Positions 1-8,270 of a DNA stretch of 64,000 bases are shown piece after piece. Both the position numbers and the translations under genes were made by a program. Each line of letters opens with the position of its first letter. The stretch's first letter is position 1. Origin of the DNA: Candidatus Merdivicinus intestinigallinarum (GTDB taxonomy: Bacteria > Bacillota > Clostridia > Oscillospirales > Ruminococcaceae); assembly GCA_018713335.1 (NCBI GenBank), contig DVOW01000046.1, positions 1 through 64,000 on the forward strand. The letters are read 5' to 3'. Below the pieces are notes generated by a model, which did not search any database, was not told the DNA's origin, and worked only from the letters and a program-made list of their open reading frames with translations.

Positions 1-154
1 GGGATGTTGGTTTGGCGATTGACATTATACCAGAAAAGGGAGGTCAATGCTCTTTTTCTTTGCAAACCTCCGAAAAATCAAGGAAAAACGTAACTTTAAA
101 CAATAAAAAACATGGTAGTTTTGACACTACCGACGAAAGACAGGAGGAAAAACA
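1..154. other. Non-coding start of window
   Basis: No convincing gene. The stretch is AT-rich and holds a short inverted repeat at 114-131 (GGTAGT and ACTACC around TTTGAC) just ahead of the ribosome binding site of the first gene. A TTGACA lies at 19-24, but no good -10 box follows at the right distance. Confidence 0.5.
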
Positions 155-577
155 ATGGAAAAAACAAGATTGGGAATTTCTGTGGGCTTACTGGCCGCGA
201 TTATGTACTTCATGGGGATTTTGAACCTTTTGGGACTATTGCTGATTGCGGGATATATTCTGTTTTGTGAGAAAGACCTTTGGCTGCGGAAATCTGCGGT
301 AAAAGCTGTGTTGATTTACGCGGTATTCGCGGTGATTACACTGATCTTAGGGGTAATCGACAACTGCTTTGGGATTCTCAACACCATGATTGGATGGCTC
401 TTTTCATTCCGGATTGATTTCCCCTTGGATTTGGACAATATCGTGGGGTACGCGGCGTCCATCCTGCGCACGGTGCTGTACTTGGTGCTGGCAGCCATGG
501 CGTTGAAACAAAATACAATTCGTATCGCTCCTTTAGACAACTTCATTGACAAGCATTTAAAGGAGGAAACAGAATAA
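155..577 (+). CDS. Small multi-pass membrane protein of unknown function
   Basis: A 140-residue protein that starts at an ATG 6 bases after AGGAGG. It has about three or four hydrophobic stretches: a long one near residues 8-40, one near 49-70, and one near 105-120. A short charged C-terminus (DKHLKEETE) follows. I do not recognise a family. It stands alone: its 3' end faces the isomerase gene across a bidirectional terminator, so it is not part of the sugar operon. Transport, sensing or a simple structural role are all possible, and the sequence alone does not decide. Confidence 0.6.
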   Translation: MEKTRLGISVGLLAAIMYFMGILNLLGLLLIAGYILFCEKDLWLRKSAVKAVLIYAVFAVITLILGVIDNCFGILNTMIGWLFSFRIDFPLDLDNIVGYAASILRTVLYLVLAAMALKQNTIRIAPLDNFIDKHLKEETE

Positions 578-584
578 CGGCAAA

Positions 585-615
585 AAAATCCCCGGACATT
601 TCGTCCGGGGATTTT
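585..615. terminator. Bidirectional intrinsic terminator
   Basis: Perfect 13-bp stem (AAAATCCCCGGAC pairs with GTCCGGGGATTTT) around the loop ATTTC. It has A-rich sequence on the left and T-rich on the right, so it can serve both the membrane protein gene and the convergent isomerase gene. Confidence 0.9.
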
Positions 616-631
616 GGCGTGATAAGAAGGT

Positions 632-2113
632 TTATGCAAAAGGATTTTCATCCTTGTACAGCATGGATTTGGGCTGGTTGAAGGCGACGTCCTCAACGCC
701 CAGGAATTTGAAGATGCTCCACAGGGCTTTGCCGCAGTGAGAAAACGCGACAGCGCCGTGGTGGGGATAATGCTTGGCGATGAGCACATGGCGGTAGAAG
801 CGGCCCATTTCGGGGATGGCGAAGATGCCGATGCCGCCGAAGGAATTGGTGGGAACCGGCAGGACCTCGCCCTGGGCGATGTAAGCCTGCAGGGTGGCGT
901 CCGCATTGCCGTGGAGACGGAAGAAGGTCACATCGCTGGCGGAAATGTCGCCTTCCAGGGTGCCCCGGGTGATGTCGGGAGTACCGCCGTTTTCCAGCAG
1001 ACGGTTCTGGATAAGCTGGTATTTGATACCGCCGCAGCAGAGCTTGCAGTTGGGGGTGTTGCCGCAGTGGAAGCCCATGAACAGGTCGGTGTGGGCATAG
1101 TTGAATTTGCCCTTGATGCCTTCCTCGTACTGGTCGGCGGGAACGGAGTTGTTGATGTCCAGCAGGGTGACGGCGTCCTCGGTGACGCAGGCGCCGATGT
1201 ATTCGCTGATACCGCCGTAAATGTCGACTTCGCAGGCCACGGGGATGCCCCGGGAAGCCAGGCGGCTGTTGACGTAGCAGGGCTCAAAGCCGAACTCGTT
1301 GGGGAACGCAGGCCAGCACTTGTTGGCAAATACCACATAGTCCCGGTCGCCTTTGTTCTTTTCGGCCCAGTCAAGGAGGGTCAGCTCATACTGGGCCATG
1401 CGCTCCAGCAGGTCGGGATACTGGTTGCCTTCGCCCAGTTCCTTGGCCATATCCGCAACGACTTCGGGGATGCGGGCGTCGCCTTTGTGCTCCCGATAGC
1501 TGACCAGCAGGTCCAGCTCGGAGTTTTCCTGAATCTCCACGCCGATGTCGTAAAGGGGCTTGATGGGGGCGTTGCAGGCGAAGAAGTCCTGGGGACGGGG
1601 GCCGAAGGTGATGACCTTCAGGTGGGACAGGCCGATGAGGGCACGGGCCACAGGCAGGAAGTCCTTGGCCATTTTGGCGATGTCGTCGGCGGTGCCAACG
1701 GGGTACTCAGGAATATAAGCGGGGATCTTCCGCAGGCCCAGGTTGTAAGAGCAGTTGAGCATGCCGCAGTAAGCGTCGCCCCGGCCGTTAATCAGGTCCT
1801 TGCCGGTTTCCTCAGCGGCGGCGGCGTACATGACAGGGCCGTCAAAGTGCTTGGCGATGAGGGTTTCGGGGGTTTCGGGGCCGAAGTTGCCGAGGAAGAC
1901 GATGAGGGCGTTGCAGCCGGCGGCGTTGACGTCGGCAACAGCCTTCTGCATGTCCAGCTCGCTTTCTACAGTCACTTTGCTCTCGTAAACATTGACGCCG
2001 ATTTTGGCGCAGGCTTCGGCCACAGCGGCGCGGCGGCGCTCAGACAGGGAAATGACGAAGCAGTCGCGGCTGACGGCGATCAGGCCTAGCTTTACTTCAG
2101 GGATATTTTTCAT
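632..2113 (-). CDS. L-fucose/L-arabinose isomerase family protein
   Basis: A 493-residue protein whose fold family interconverts aldoses and ketoses in the cytoplasm using a divalent metal; known members act on L-fucose, D-arabinose or L-arabinose. Visible hallmarks are an N-terminal segment typical of the family (KLGLIAVSRDCF), the central FANKCWPAFPNEFG block with conserved Cys and Glu, the EVDIYGGISEYIGA segment, and a C-terminal half with MGFHCGNTPNCKLC. The ATG follows GGAAAGGAG. The gene lies 19 nt downstream of the aldose epimerase and is probably co-transcribed with it. Substrate cannot be fixed from sequence. The nearby kinase and DUF2961 protein favour a pentose such as D-arabinose, but L-fucose or L-arabinose are possible. 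Confidence 0.85.
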   Translation of the reverse strand: MKNIPEVKLGLIAVSRDCFVISLSERRRAAVAEACAKIGVNVYESKVTVESELDMQKAVADVNAAGCNALIVFLGNFGPETPETLIAKHFDGPVMYAAAAEETGKDLINGRGDAYCGMLNCSYNLGLRKIPAYIPEYPVGTADDIAKMAKDFLPVARALIGLSHLKVITFGPRPQDFFACNAPIKPLYDIGVEIQENSELDLLVSYREHKGDARIPEVVADMAKELGEGNQYPDLLERMAQYELTLLDWAEKNKGDRDYVVFANKCWPAFPNEFGFEPCYVNSRLASRGIPVACEVDIYGGISEYIGACVTEDAVTLLDINNSVPADQYEEGIKGKFNYAHTDLFMGFHCGNTPNCKLCCGGIKYQLIQNRLLENGGTPDITRGTLEGDISASDVTFFRLHGNADATLQAYIAQGEVLPVPTNSFGGIGIFAIPEMGRFYRHVLIAKHYPHHGAVAFSHCGKALWSIFKFLGVEDVAFNQPKSMLYKDENPFA

Positions 2114-2132
2114 AGGGAAATTCTCCTTTCCA

Positions 2133-3182
2133 TTATTTCAGGGTTTCAAACTGATAAGCGGTCACTGCGTGGAACTCCTCTCCGGCCTTGAGGATGGGCT
2201 GGAGGAAGTTGGGGCAGTGAAGGGCGTTGGGGCAGTACTGGCTTTCCAGGCAGAAGCCCCAGCGGCGGCCGTTGGTGGATTTGCCCTTGCCGGGGATCAC
2301 GCCGTCCAGGTAGTTGCCGGCGTAGAACTGCATAGCGGGCAGGGTAGTGAAGCCGGTGAGGGTGATGCCGGTGCCCTCGTCCACAGCGTAAGCCATTTTC
2401 CGCAGGGTCCCGGGCTGGCCGTCGATCATCCAGTTGTTGTCATAGCCGCCGGCCCAAGAGAGCTGCTCGAAGCTGTCGTCGATGTGGTCGCCGATGCGGG
2501 TGGGCTCCCGCAGGTCCATGGGAGTGCCGTCCACAACGGCAATGACGCCGGTGGGGATGGATTTTTCGTCGGTCATGGTGTAGTAGGAGCCGAATACCTG
2601 GATTTTCTGGTTCAGCACGTCGCCGCTGTCCTGGCCCGCCAGGTTAAAGTAGCTGTGGTTGGTCAGGTTGCAGACAGTGTCCGCGTCGGATTTGGCCTTA
2701 TAGTCCAGCACCAAAGTGTTGTTGTCGGTCAGGGTGTAGGTGACGGTGACGGTAAGATTGCCGGGGTAGCCTTCCTCGCCGTCGGGGCTTACATAGGTCA
2801 GTTCCAGGCTGCTGCTGCAGGCCTTTGCGGTCCAGACCTTTTTGTCAAAGCCGCATTTGCCGCCGTGGAGGTGGTTGCCGTTGTCGTTGGCGAAAAGCTC
2901 ATACTCCTTGCCGTTTAAGGTGAATTTTGCGCCGCCGATGCGATTGCCGTGGCGGCCGATGAGAGCGCCCAGGTATTTGTCGCCCTTTTCATAATCCGCC
3001 AGGGTGTCATAACCCAGCACCACGTCGGTCAGGTTCCCATTCCGGTCGGGGACCATGAGAAACTGTACAGTGCCGCCGTAGGTGAGGATTCCTGCTTTTG
3101 CTGAGCCGTTATCCAGGACGTACCGTTCCACTGCCTGGCCGGAAGCGGTGACGCCGAAAGGCTCCTTTAGAATGGTAGTCAT
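2133..3182 (-). CDS. galM: Aldose 1-epimerase (mutarotase)
   Basis: A 349-residue GalM-type mutarotase that interconverts alpha and beta anomers of aldoses so that the downstream isomerase or kinase gets the right form. Seen: GRHGNRIGGAKF near residue 70, the NGNHLHGG motif, the NLTNHSYFNLAG motif with the catalytic His, and GGYDNNW. The chosen start (MTTILKEPFG) follows AGGAGGG at a good distance. The open frame continues upstream through 24-bp repeats to 3296, giving a repetitive MPVHREGT peptide that looks like leader DNA rather than protein. It is the first gene of a leftward operon with the isomerase. Confidence 0.9.
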   Translation of the reverse strand: MTTILKEPFGVTASGQAVERYVLDNGSAKAGILTYGGTVQFLMVPDRNGNLTDVVLGYDTLADYEKGDKYLGALIGRHGNRIGGAKFTLNGKEYELFANDNGNHLHGGKCGFDKKVWTAKACSSSLELTYVSPDGEEGYPGNLTVTVTYTLTDNNTLVLDYKAKSDADTVCNLTNHSYFNLAGQDSGDVLNQKIQVFGSYYTMTDEKSIPTGVIAVVDGTPMDLREPTRIGDHIDDSFEQLSWAGGYDNNWMIDGQPGTLRKMAYAVDEGTGITLTGFTTLPAMQFYAGNYLDGVIPGKGKSTNGRRWGFCLESQYCPNALHCPNFLQPILKAGEEFHAVTAYQFETLK

Positions 3183-3211
3183 TGCTGTTCCCTCCTGTTG
3201 TGTGCCTTGCT

Positions 3212-3272
3212 TGTGCACGGGCATTGTGCCCTCCCTGTGCACGGGCATTGTGCCCTCCCTGTGCACGGGCAC
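3212..3272. repeat. 2.5 tandem copies of a 24-bp unit in the galM leader
   Basis: Units at 3212-3235 and 3236-3259 are identical and a third partial copy is at 3260-3272. Each holds TGTGCACGGGCA, close to a palindrome GTGCNCGNGCAC with a central CG as in LacI-family operators. The array lies downstream of the predicted start of transcription, where a bound repressor would block elongation. On the minus strand each unit also contains an SD-like AGGGAGGG then an ATG in frame with galM. Operator function is inferred. Confidence 0.6.
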
Positions 3273-3286
3273 AGTCTTATAGCTAC

Positions 3287-3315
3287 AAAATACCACATTC
3301 TTCTCCTTCTGTCAA
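3287..3315 (-). promoter_or_regulatory. Promoter of the galM-isomerase operon
   Basis: On the minus strand TTGACA (3310-3315) is separated by 17 nt from TATTTT (3287-3292). This places the start of transcription near 3280 and gives a leader of about 100 nt that contains the 24-bp repeats. A further TGTGC-N4-GCACA dyad around 3378-3391 lies upstream. Confidence 0.65.
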
Positions 3316-3392
3316 GGGAATTTTATCAGAAAATGATTGACAAAACAGAAATTCAATGCTTTAATAAAGATAACGTGTGCTTGTGCACACCA

Positions 3393-3625
3393 GGTTACAC
3401 CTGGAGGAAATTCGACGCGGGTCCGGAGGCCGGACGGCCAATTCGCCGCGGCCGCACAGCCCTATACCGACCGCTGGACGGCAAAATCTTCGCCGATTTG
3501 ATGCGTTTCATCTTCTATCGCTTTTGAGGGCACATTGTAGGGGACGGGTTTCCCGTCCCGTGTTTCTAGCAAAACGCTGCGCTGCATGGCGGGCCGGGGG
3601 ACCCGGCCCCTACAATCTGGAATGC
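3393..3625. repeat. Intergenic GC-rich repeat cluster
   Basis: Non-coding stretch made of pieces of the window's interspersed repeat family. It holds CTGGAGGAAATTCGACGCGG, a palindrome beginning TTGTAGGGGACGGG (about 3535-3561), and an inverted one ending ACCCGGCCCCTACAA (about 3591-3615). The same modules recur at 14.3, 20.5-21.0, 26.5 and 28.3-28.8 kb. No gene is supported here. Confidence 0.75.
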
Positions 3626-3661
3626 AACATTTAGGAACTTATGCAAAAAGGAGGTGTTCAT

Positions 3662-4684
3662 TTGTCCGTTACCATCAAACAGATTTCCGAAATTAGCGGC
3701 GTTTCCCGGGGGACCGTGGACCGGGTGCTCCACGGCCGGGGCCGGGTCAGCCCCGAAAAGGAAGCGCTGGTGCGCCGGGTGGCGGAACAGCTGGGCTACA
3801 AGCCCAACCTGGCTGGCAAAGCCCTGGCGGCCCGGAAAAAATCCTATACCATCGGCGTTTTGCTGACAGCGGAAGGGGTCTCCTTTTTTGACGAGGTCAT
3901 CCGGGGCGTGCGGCAGGCGGCCGGGGAGCTTGCCGATTATGGAATCACTGTCATATTAAGGACTATCAAGGGCTATAACAGCGCGGTCCAGCTGCGGGAA
4001 ATGGAGGCCCTGCGGCATCAGGTCAACGCCTTGATCCTCAATCCCATCAACGAGCCGGAAATCGTGGCGGAAATCAACGCCCTGGCGGAAGACGGCCTGC
4101 CGGTCATCACTTTGAACACCGATGTGGAGGAAAGCCGCCGCCTTTGCTATATCGGCCCGGATTACCAGAAAAGCGGGGAAGCCGCCTGCGGCATGATGGG
4201 GCTTCTCCTGGCCGGAAGGGGAAAAATCGGCATCCTCACCGGTTCTGTGAAGATTTTGGGCCACAACCAGCGCATCGCCGGGGTGCGCGGCGTCATCCGG
4301 GAACGCCTGCCGGGCCTTTTTGTGGGGGACCTGGATGAAACCGGGGACGACGACATCAGGGCTTATGCGGCGGCCTCCCGGATGCTCCGGAACCACCCGG
4401 ACCTGGACGGCCTGATTTTAGTGGCCGCCGGTTCCTATGGGGTCTGCCGGGCGGTTCTGGAACTGCCGCAAGAACGCCGTCCCAAAATTGTGGCCATGGA
4501 CTGCGTCCCCACTACGGTGGAAATGCTCAGACGGGGCGTGATCCAGGCCACCATCTGCCAGCAGCCCTTTACCCAAGGGTACCAGGCGGTACAGCAAGCC
4601 TTCCGCTATTTGGTACAGGGGGAAAGCCCTCCGGAGGAACGGATTTTTATGGAAACGGAAATCCGTATCCGGGAAACCGTGTGA
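3662..4684 (+). CDS. LacI/GalR-family transcriptional regulator
   Basis: A 340-residue repressor-type protein. The N-terminal helix-turn-helix (IKQISEISGVSRGTVDRVLHG, about residues 4-24) and hinge helix (PNLAGKALAARKK) are followed by a periplasmic-binding-protein-like ligand domain from about residue 60, starting YTIGVLL. The TTG start at 3662 is chosen because AAGGAGGT sits 6 nt upstream; an earlier in-frame ATG at 3641 precedes the SD itself. It is encoded between the divergent sugar genes, so it most likely binds the GTGCAC-type repeats near 3212-3272 and responds to a sugar. The ligand is unknown. Confidence 0.9.
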   Translation: MSVTIKQISEISGVSRGTVDRVLHGRGRVSPEKEALVRRVAEQLGYKPNLAGKALAARKKSYTIGVLLTAEGVSFFDEVIRGVRQAAGELADYGITVILRTIKGYNSAVQLREMEALRHQVNALILNPINEPEIVAEINALAEDGLPVITLNTDVEESRRLCYIGPDYQKSGEAACGMMGLLLAGRGKIGILTGSVKILGHNQRIAGVRGVIRERLPGLFVGDLDETGDDDIRAYAAASRMLRNHPDLDGLILVAAGSYGVCRAVLELPQERRPKIVAMDCVPTTVEMLRRGVIQATICQQPFTQGYQAVQQAFRYLVQGESPPEERIFMETEIRIRETV

Positions 4685-4699
4685 AAGGAAGAAGGAACG

Positions 4700-5794
4700 G
4701 TGCGCGCATTTTTACAGGAGCTTTGCGAAGACTTCGCGGAAAACGGCAATTTCAGCGGCGTCTGCCTGCTGAAGCGGGAGGACGAGCTGGTCTTTGAAAA
4801 GGCGTACGGCTTCGCGAACCGGGCGTTCCGGGTCCCCAATGAGGCGGATACCCGATTTGACACCGCCTCTGTCACCAAGATTTTTACAGCTGCCGCAGTG
4901 CTGCAGCTGGCTGAACAGGGCAGGCTGCGGCTGTCGGACCGGATTACCTCCCTTGTGGATTTGTCCGGCACCAAAATCCCGGAGGATATCACCATCGAAC
5001 AGCTTTTGAACCACACCTCCGGCATTGCCGACGACGCGGACGAGGTAGCGGGAGAAAGCTACGCGGCGCTGTTCAAGGACAGCCCCAACTACGCCATCCG
5101 GGAATGCCGGGATTTCCTTAAAAATTTTGCCTGGAAGGAACCGGTCTTCCCGGCAGGGACGGCTGCGCGGTACTGCAATTGCTCCTATGTCCTGCTGGGA
5201 ATGGCGGTAGAGGCGGTCTCGGGGGAGAACTACCGCGATTATTTTGCAAGGCATATTTTTGAACCGGCCGGGATGGCCCATACCGCCTTTTTGTCCATGG
5301 AGGAGGTCAACGAAAGTACCGCCGAAGGGTACGAAAGCGTGCAGGACGAGGCGGGACGTTTGATCGGATACCGGAAAAATATTTACTCCTTCCCGCCCCG
5401 GGGTACGCCGGACGGAGGCGCTTACACCACGGCCGGGGATCTGTGCCGCTTTTTCGAGGCAGTGCGGGAACGCCGGATCCTGAACGGGAATTATGCGGAC
5501 GTCTTCCTCCGGCCCCACTGCCCCTTTACCAGCCCGGAACCCCGCTTGGGACTCCCGGGGCTTTACGCCCAGAATGGGTACGGGCTGGAATTTCTCATGC
5601 TGCCCGGGAAAGAAACGCCCTTCTGCATCGGCAAGGACGGCCTGAATCCGGGCGTTTGCGCCAATGCCACCTATTATCCGCAGAATCATATCACACTGGT
5701 CCTGCTTGCAAACCAGGACTGCAACGTCTGGGAGATGACCCGCCGGATCCAGTGGGAAATGCTCCGTCAAAATTGGCTTGATCCCCGGCTTTGA
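4700..5794 (+). CDS. Beta-lactamase-family serine hydrolase
   Basis: A 364-residue protein of the class C beta-lactamase/esterase superfamily. The SxxK nucleophile motif is SVTK (about residue 57) and the YxN motif is YCN in RYCNCSYVLLG (about residue 156). LLNHTSG, typical of the family, is also present. It starts at GTG after AAGGAAGAAGG, 15 nt downstream of the regulator. No signal peptide is visible, so it is probably cytoplasmic. Family members include peptidases, esterases and carboxypeptidases; placement in a sugar cluster suggests an esterase or a glycoconjugate-related hydrolase, but this is a guess. Confidence 0.8.
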   Translation: MRAFLQELCEDFAENGNFSGVCLLKREDELVFEKAYGFANRAFRVPNEADTRFDTASVTKIFTAAAVLQLAEQGRLRLSDRITSLVDLSGTKIPEDITIEQLLNHTSGIADDADEVAGESYAALFKDSPNYAIRECRDFLKNFAWKEPVFPAGTAARYCNCSYVLLGMAVEAVSGENYRDYFARHIFEPAGMAHTAFLSMEEVNESTAEGYESVQDEAGRLIGYRKNIYSFPPRGTPDGGAYTTAGDLCRFFEAVRERRILNGNYADVFLRPHCPFTSPEPRLGLPGLYAQNGYGLEFLMLPGKETPFCIGKDGLNPGVCANATYYPQNHITLVLLANQDCNVWEMTRRIQWEMLRQNWLDPRL

Positions 5795-5821
5795 CCGGAA
5801 AAATAGAAAAGAGGTAATCGT

Positions 5822-7345
5822 ATGAATTATTTAATCGGCATCGACCTTGGAACATCCGCCACCAAAACTGTCCTGTTTGACGAGGAGTGCAGCGTGGTTG
5901 CTTCCGCTACAGTGGAGTATCCCATGTACCAGCCGGAAAACGGCTGGGCGGAGCAGGACCCCGCCGACTGGAAAAACGCGGGCCTCGCCACTATCAAGGA
6001 AGTTCTCCAAAAATCCGGCGTTTCCGGCCAGGACGTTAAGGGCATCGGCCTTTCGGGGCAGATGCACGGCCTTGTTATGCTGGACGAAAACAACGAGGTC
6101 ATCCGCCCCTCTATCATCTGGTGCGACCAGCGCACCGGCGCCGAGTGCGAGGAGATCACCCGGAAGGTGGGCAAGGAACGGCTGATCGAAATCACCGCGA
6201 ACCCTGCGCTGACCGGCTTTACCGCCTCCAAAATCCTGTGGGTCCGCAACCATGAGCCGGAAAACTACGCCCGCTGCCGCCACATCCTCCTGCCCAAGGA
6301 CTACCTGCGCTTTGTGCTGACCGGCGTTTATGCCACCGAGGTTTCCGACGCCAGCGGCATGCAGCTTTTGGACGTCCCGAACCGCTGCTGGTCCGACGAA
6401 GTGCTGGAAAAGCTGGATATTGACAAATCCCTCCTGGCCAAGGTCTACGAATCCCCGGAGGTTACCGGCACTATTCTGCCGGAAATCGCCCAAATGACCG
6501 GCCTGTCCACCAGCACCGTGGTTGTGGGCGGCGCAGGCGACAATGCCGCCGCAGCAGTGGGCACCGGCGTTGTGGAGGACGGCAAGGCTTTCGCCACCAT
6601 CGGCACCAGCGGCGTAGTTTATGCCCATTCCGACAAAATTGCCATCGACCCCAAAGGCCGTGTCCACACCTTCTGCTGCGCCGTTCCCGGATGCTGGCAC
6701 GTCATGGGCGTGACCCAGGCCGCCGGACTTTCCCTCAAATGGTTCCGGGACAATTTCTGTCACAACTACATGGAAAAAGCGGAGAAAGAGGGGGTTGACC
6801 CTTACTACCTCATGGACAAGGACGCCGAGGCTGTCCCCGCCGGGAGCCGCCGGCTGTTCTATCTGCCCTATTTGATGGGCGAGCGCACCCCCCACCTGAA
6901 CCCTGACTGCCGGGGCGTGTTCTTCGGCTTGAACGCCATCCACGGCCAGCCGGAAATGATCCGCGCCGTCATGGAAGGCGTGTCCTATTCCCTCACCGAC
7001 TGCTACGACATCCTCTGCGGCATGGGCGTGAAACCGGAAGAAATGATGGCCTGCGGAGGCGGCGGCACCAGCGCCCTTTGGCGGCAGATGCTGGCCGACA
7101 TGTTCGGCTGCTCCGTCAAAACCGCGGCTTCCAAGGAAGGCCCGGCCCTGGGCGTGGCTATCCTGGCCGGCGTTGGCGCGGGGCTTTATCCCAGCGTCCA
7201 GGAGGCCTGCCGGAAATTCGTAAAAACCGCCAAAACCTGCGATCCCATCCCCGAAAACCAGGAGTTTTACAAAAAAGCCCACCCCCTGTACCAGAAGCTC
7301 TACGCCGATTTGGAGCAGGACTATCAGGAGCTGGCGGCTCTGTAA
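5822..7345 (+). CDS. xylB: Xylulokinase-like FGGY carbohydrate kinase
   Basis: A 507-residue ATP-dependent sugar kinase of the FGGY family, the usual length for XylB. The N-terminus has GIDLGTSATKTVLFD (phosphate 1). GLSGQMHGLVML is the signature of xylulokinases, and the C-terminal domain has the glycine-rich ACGGGGTSALWRQM adenosine site. In its best-known form it makes D-xylulose 5-phosphate. Next to an isomerase of the fucose/arabinose type it could instead act on D-ribulose or another ketopentose. It is 27 nt after the hydrolase, with a good GAGGTAATCGT ribosome site, and 11 nt before the DUF2961 gene, so all are probably one operon. Confidence 0.88.
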   Translation: MNYLIGIDLGTSATKTVLFDEECSVVASATVEYPMYQPENGWAEQDPADWKNAGLATIKEVLQKSGVSGQDVKGIGLSGQMHGLVMLDENNEVIRPSIIWCDQRTGAECEEITRKVGKERLIEITANPALTGFTASKILWVRNHEPENYARCRHILLPKDYLRFVLTGVYATEVSDASGMQLLDVPNRCWSDEVLEKLDIDKSLLAKVYESPEVTGTILPEIAQMTGLSTSTVVVGGAGDNAAAAVGTGVVEDGKAFATIGTSGVVYAHSDKIAIDPKGRVHTFCCAVPGCWHVMGVTQAAGLSLKWFRDNFCHNYMEKAEKEGVDPYYLMDKDAEAVPAGSRRLFYLPYLMGERTPHLNPDCRGVFFGLNAIHGQPEMIRAVMEGVSYSLTDCYDILCGMGVKPEEMMACGGGGTSALWRQMLADMFGCSVKTAASKEGPALGVAILAGVGAGLYPSVQEACRKFVKTAKTCDPIPENQEFYKKAHPLYQKLYADLEQDYQELAAL

Positions 7346-7356
7346 GGAGAATTTTC

Positions 7357-8259
7357 ATGCGGACTTTCACCCAATCGATCAAGGAAGAAACGGTACTCCC
7401 CGGAGAGGAAAAGGAGATTTTCCGTGCGGAAGGCAGCGGACTGATTACCCACATGTGGTTTGGGGGCGGTTATGAAACGATTTCAGACGCCCGCCTGAAC
7501 ATTTACTATGACGGAGAGGAAACGACGGCTGTTTCCGCCAGACTTTATTTGATGCATGGCATCGGGTTTGGGGACAGAAGCTCTTTTCAGACTTCCATGG
7601 TGGGAAAGACCGGGAAATTGTCCGGGATTTACAATAATTACCCCATTCCATATCAGAACGGGGTCCGGGTGACCTTAACGATCAGCCCGGAGGAAAAGGG
7701 CCCGGCTGACTTTTGGTCCATTGTACGGGGAACGGAAGGGATGGACCTTATCCTTGCGGGGAAACGGGCGGTCAACCCCCGTTTCGTCCTGTGCCGTACG
7801 GAAGATCTTTTGGCAAAGCCTTTGGAGGAATTTACGATCTACCGATCCGCCGGACAGCAAGGCTGCCTGTTTTTGACGGCTATGAGTGCGAAAAGCCGCA
7901 ATCTGGAATATCAGGAAGCGTGTTTCCGGGGGTATTTCAACGGGGAGATGCAGCTGCTTTCTTCCGGTATGGAGGATTATTTCCTGGGGACCTACTATTT
8001 CCAGAACGGAAAGTACCAAACCGAGTTGGCAGGCGTTACCCATTTTGTTCACGAGGAATATCCCATCCGGGGCCTGACCAAGGAGCCCACGGAATTCAGC
8101 GGCTACCGGTTTCACAACACCGACCCCGTCTTTTTCCCGAAGGATTTCCGGATGACCCTGCGCTGCGGGGAACGTCTGCGGGACTATACGTTTCATAACC
8201 CTCAGGAAACGGAATACAATGTTTATGTATTCGCTTATGAATTTGACGCGCTGGTTTAA
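7357..8259 (+). CDS. DUF2961 protein (GH172-type glycoside hydrolase candidate)
   Basis: A 300-residue protein with features of DUF2961: an early ITHMWFG segment, RLNIYYDGEE, the NNYPIPYQNGVRVT block, and SSGMEDYFLGTYYF, which carries the conserved acidic GxEDYF motif. Characterised DUF2961 proteins (family GH172) process difructose dianhydride and D-arabinofuranosides. No signal peptide is seen, so a cytoplasmic substrate is likely. The start at ATG 7357 follows AAGGAGA. The open frame continues upstream into xylB, but that part is out of frame with xylB and not protein. It is on the short side for the family. Activity on a pentofuranoside is inferred from context. Confidence 0.75.
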   Translation: MRTFTQSIKEETVLPGEEKEIFRAEGSGLITHMWFGGGYETISDARLNIYYDGEETTAVSARLYLMHGIGFGDRSSFQTSMVGKTGKLSGIYNNYPIPYQNGVRVTLTISPEEKGPADFWSIVRGTEGMDLILAGKRAVNPRFVLCRTEDLLAKPLEEFTIYRSAGQQGCLFLTAMSAKSRNLEYQEACFRGYFNGEMQLLSSGMEDYFLGTYYFQNGKYQTELAGVTHFVHEEYPIRGLTKEPTEFSGYRFHNTDPVFFPKDFRMTLRCGERLRDYTFHNPQETEYNVYVFAYEFDALV

Positions 8260-8270
8260 GGGGGGATGTT

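Noticed and set aside
737-2089. 450-residue plus-strand ORF opposite the isomerase gene
   Set aside because: Antisense shadow of a gene with clear isomerase family motifs; GC-rich third positions create long false ORFs. The same holds for long antisense ORFs opposite xylB, coaE/tsaC, UPF0210, the terminase large subunit, the DUF2213 and the major capsid genes.
3212-3272. 24-bp repeats as a CRISPR array
   Set aside because: The units are contiguous with no spacers and lie in a promoter leader.
3183-3296. N-terminal extension of the aldose epimerase (MPVHREGT repeats)
   Set aside because: The internal ATG at 3180-3182 has a much better SD and matches the normal family start; the extension is repeat-encoded leader.
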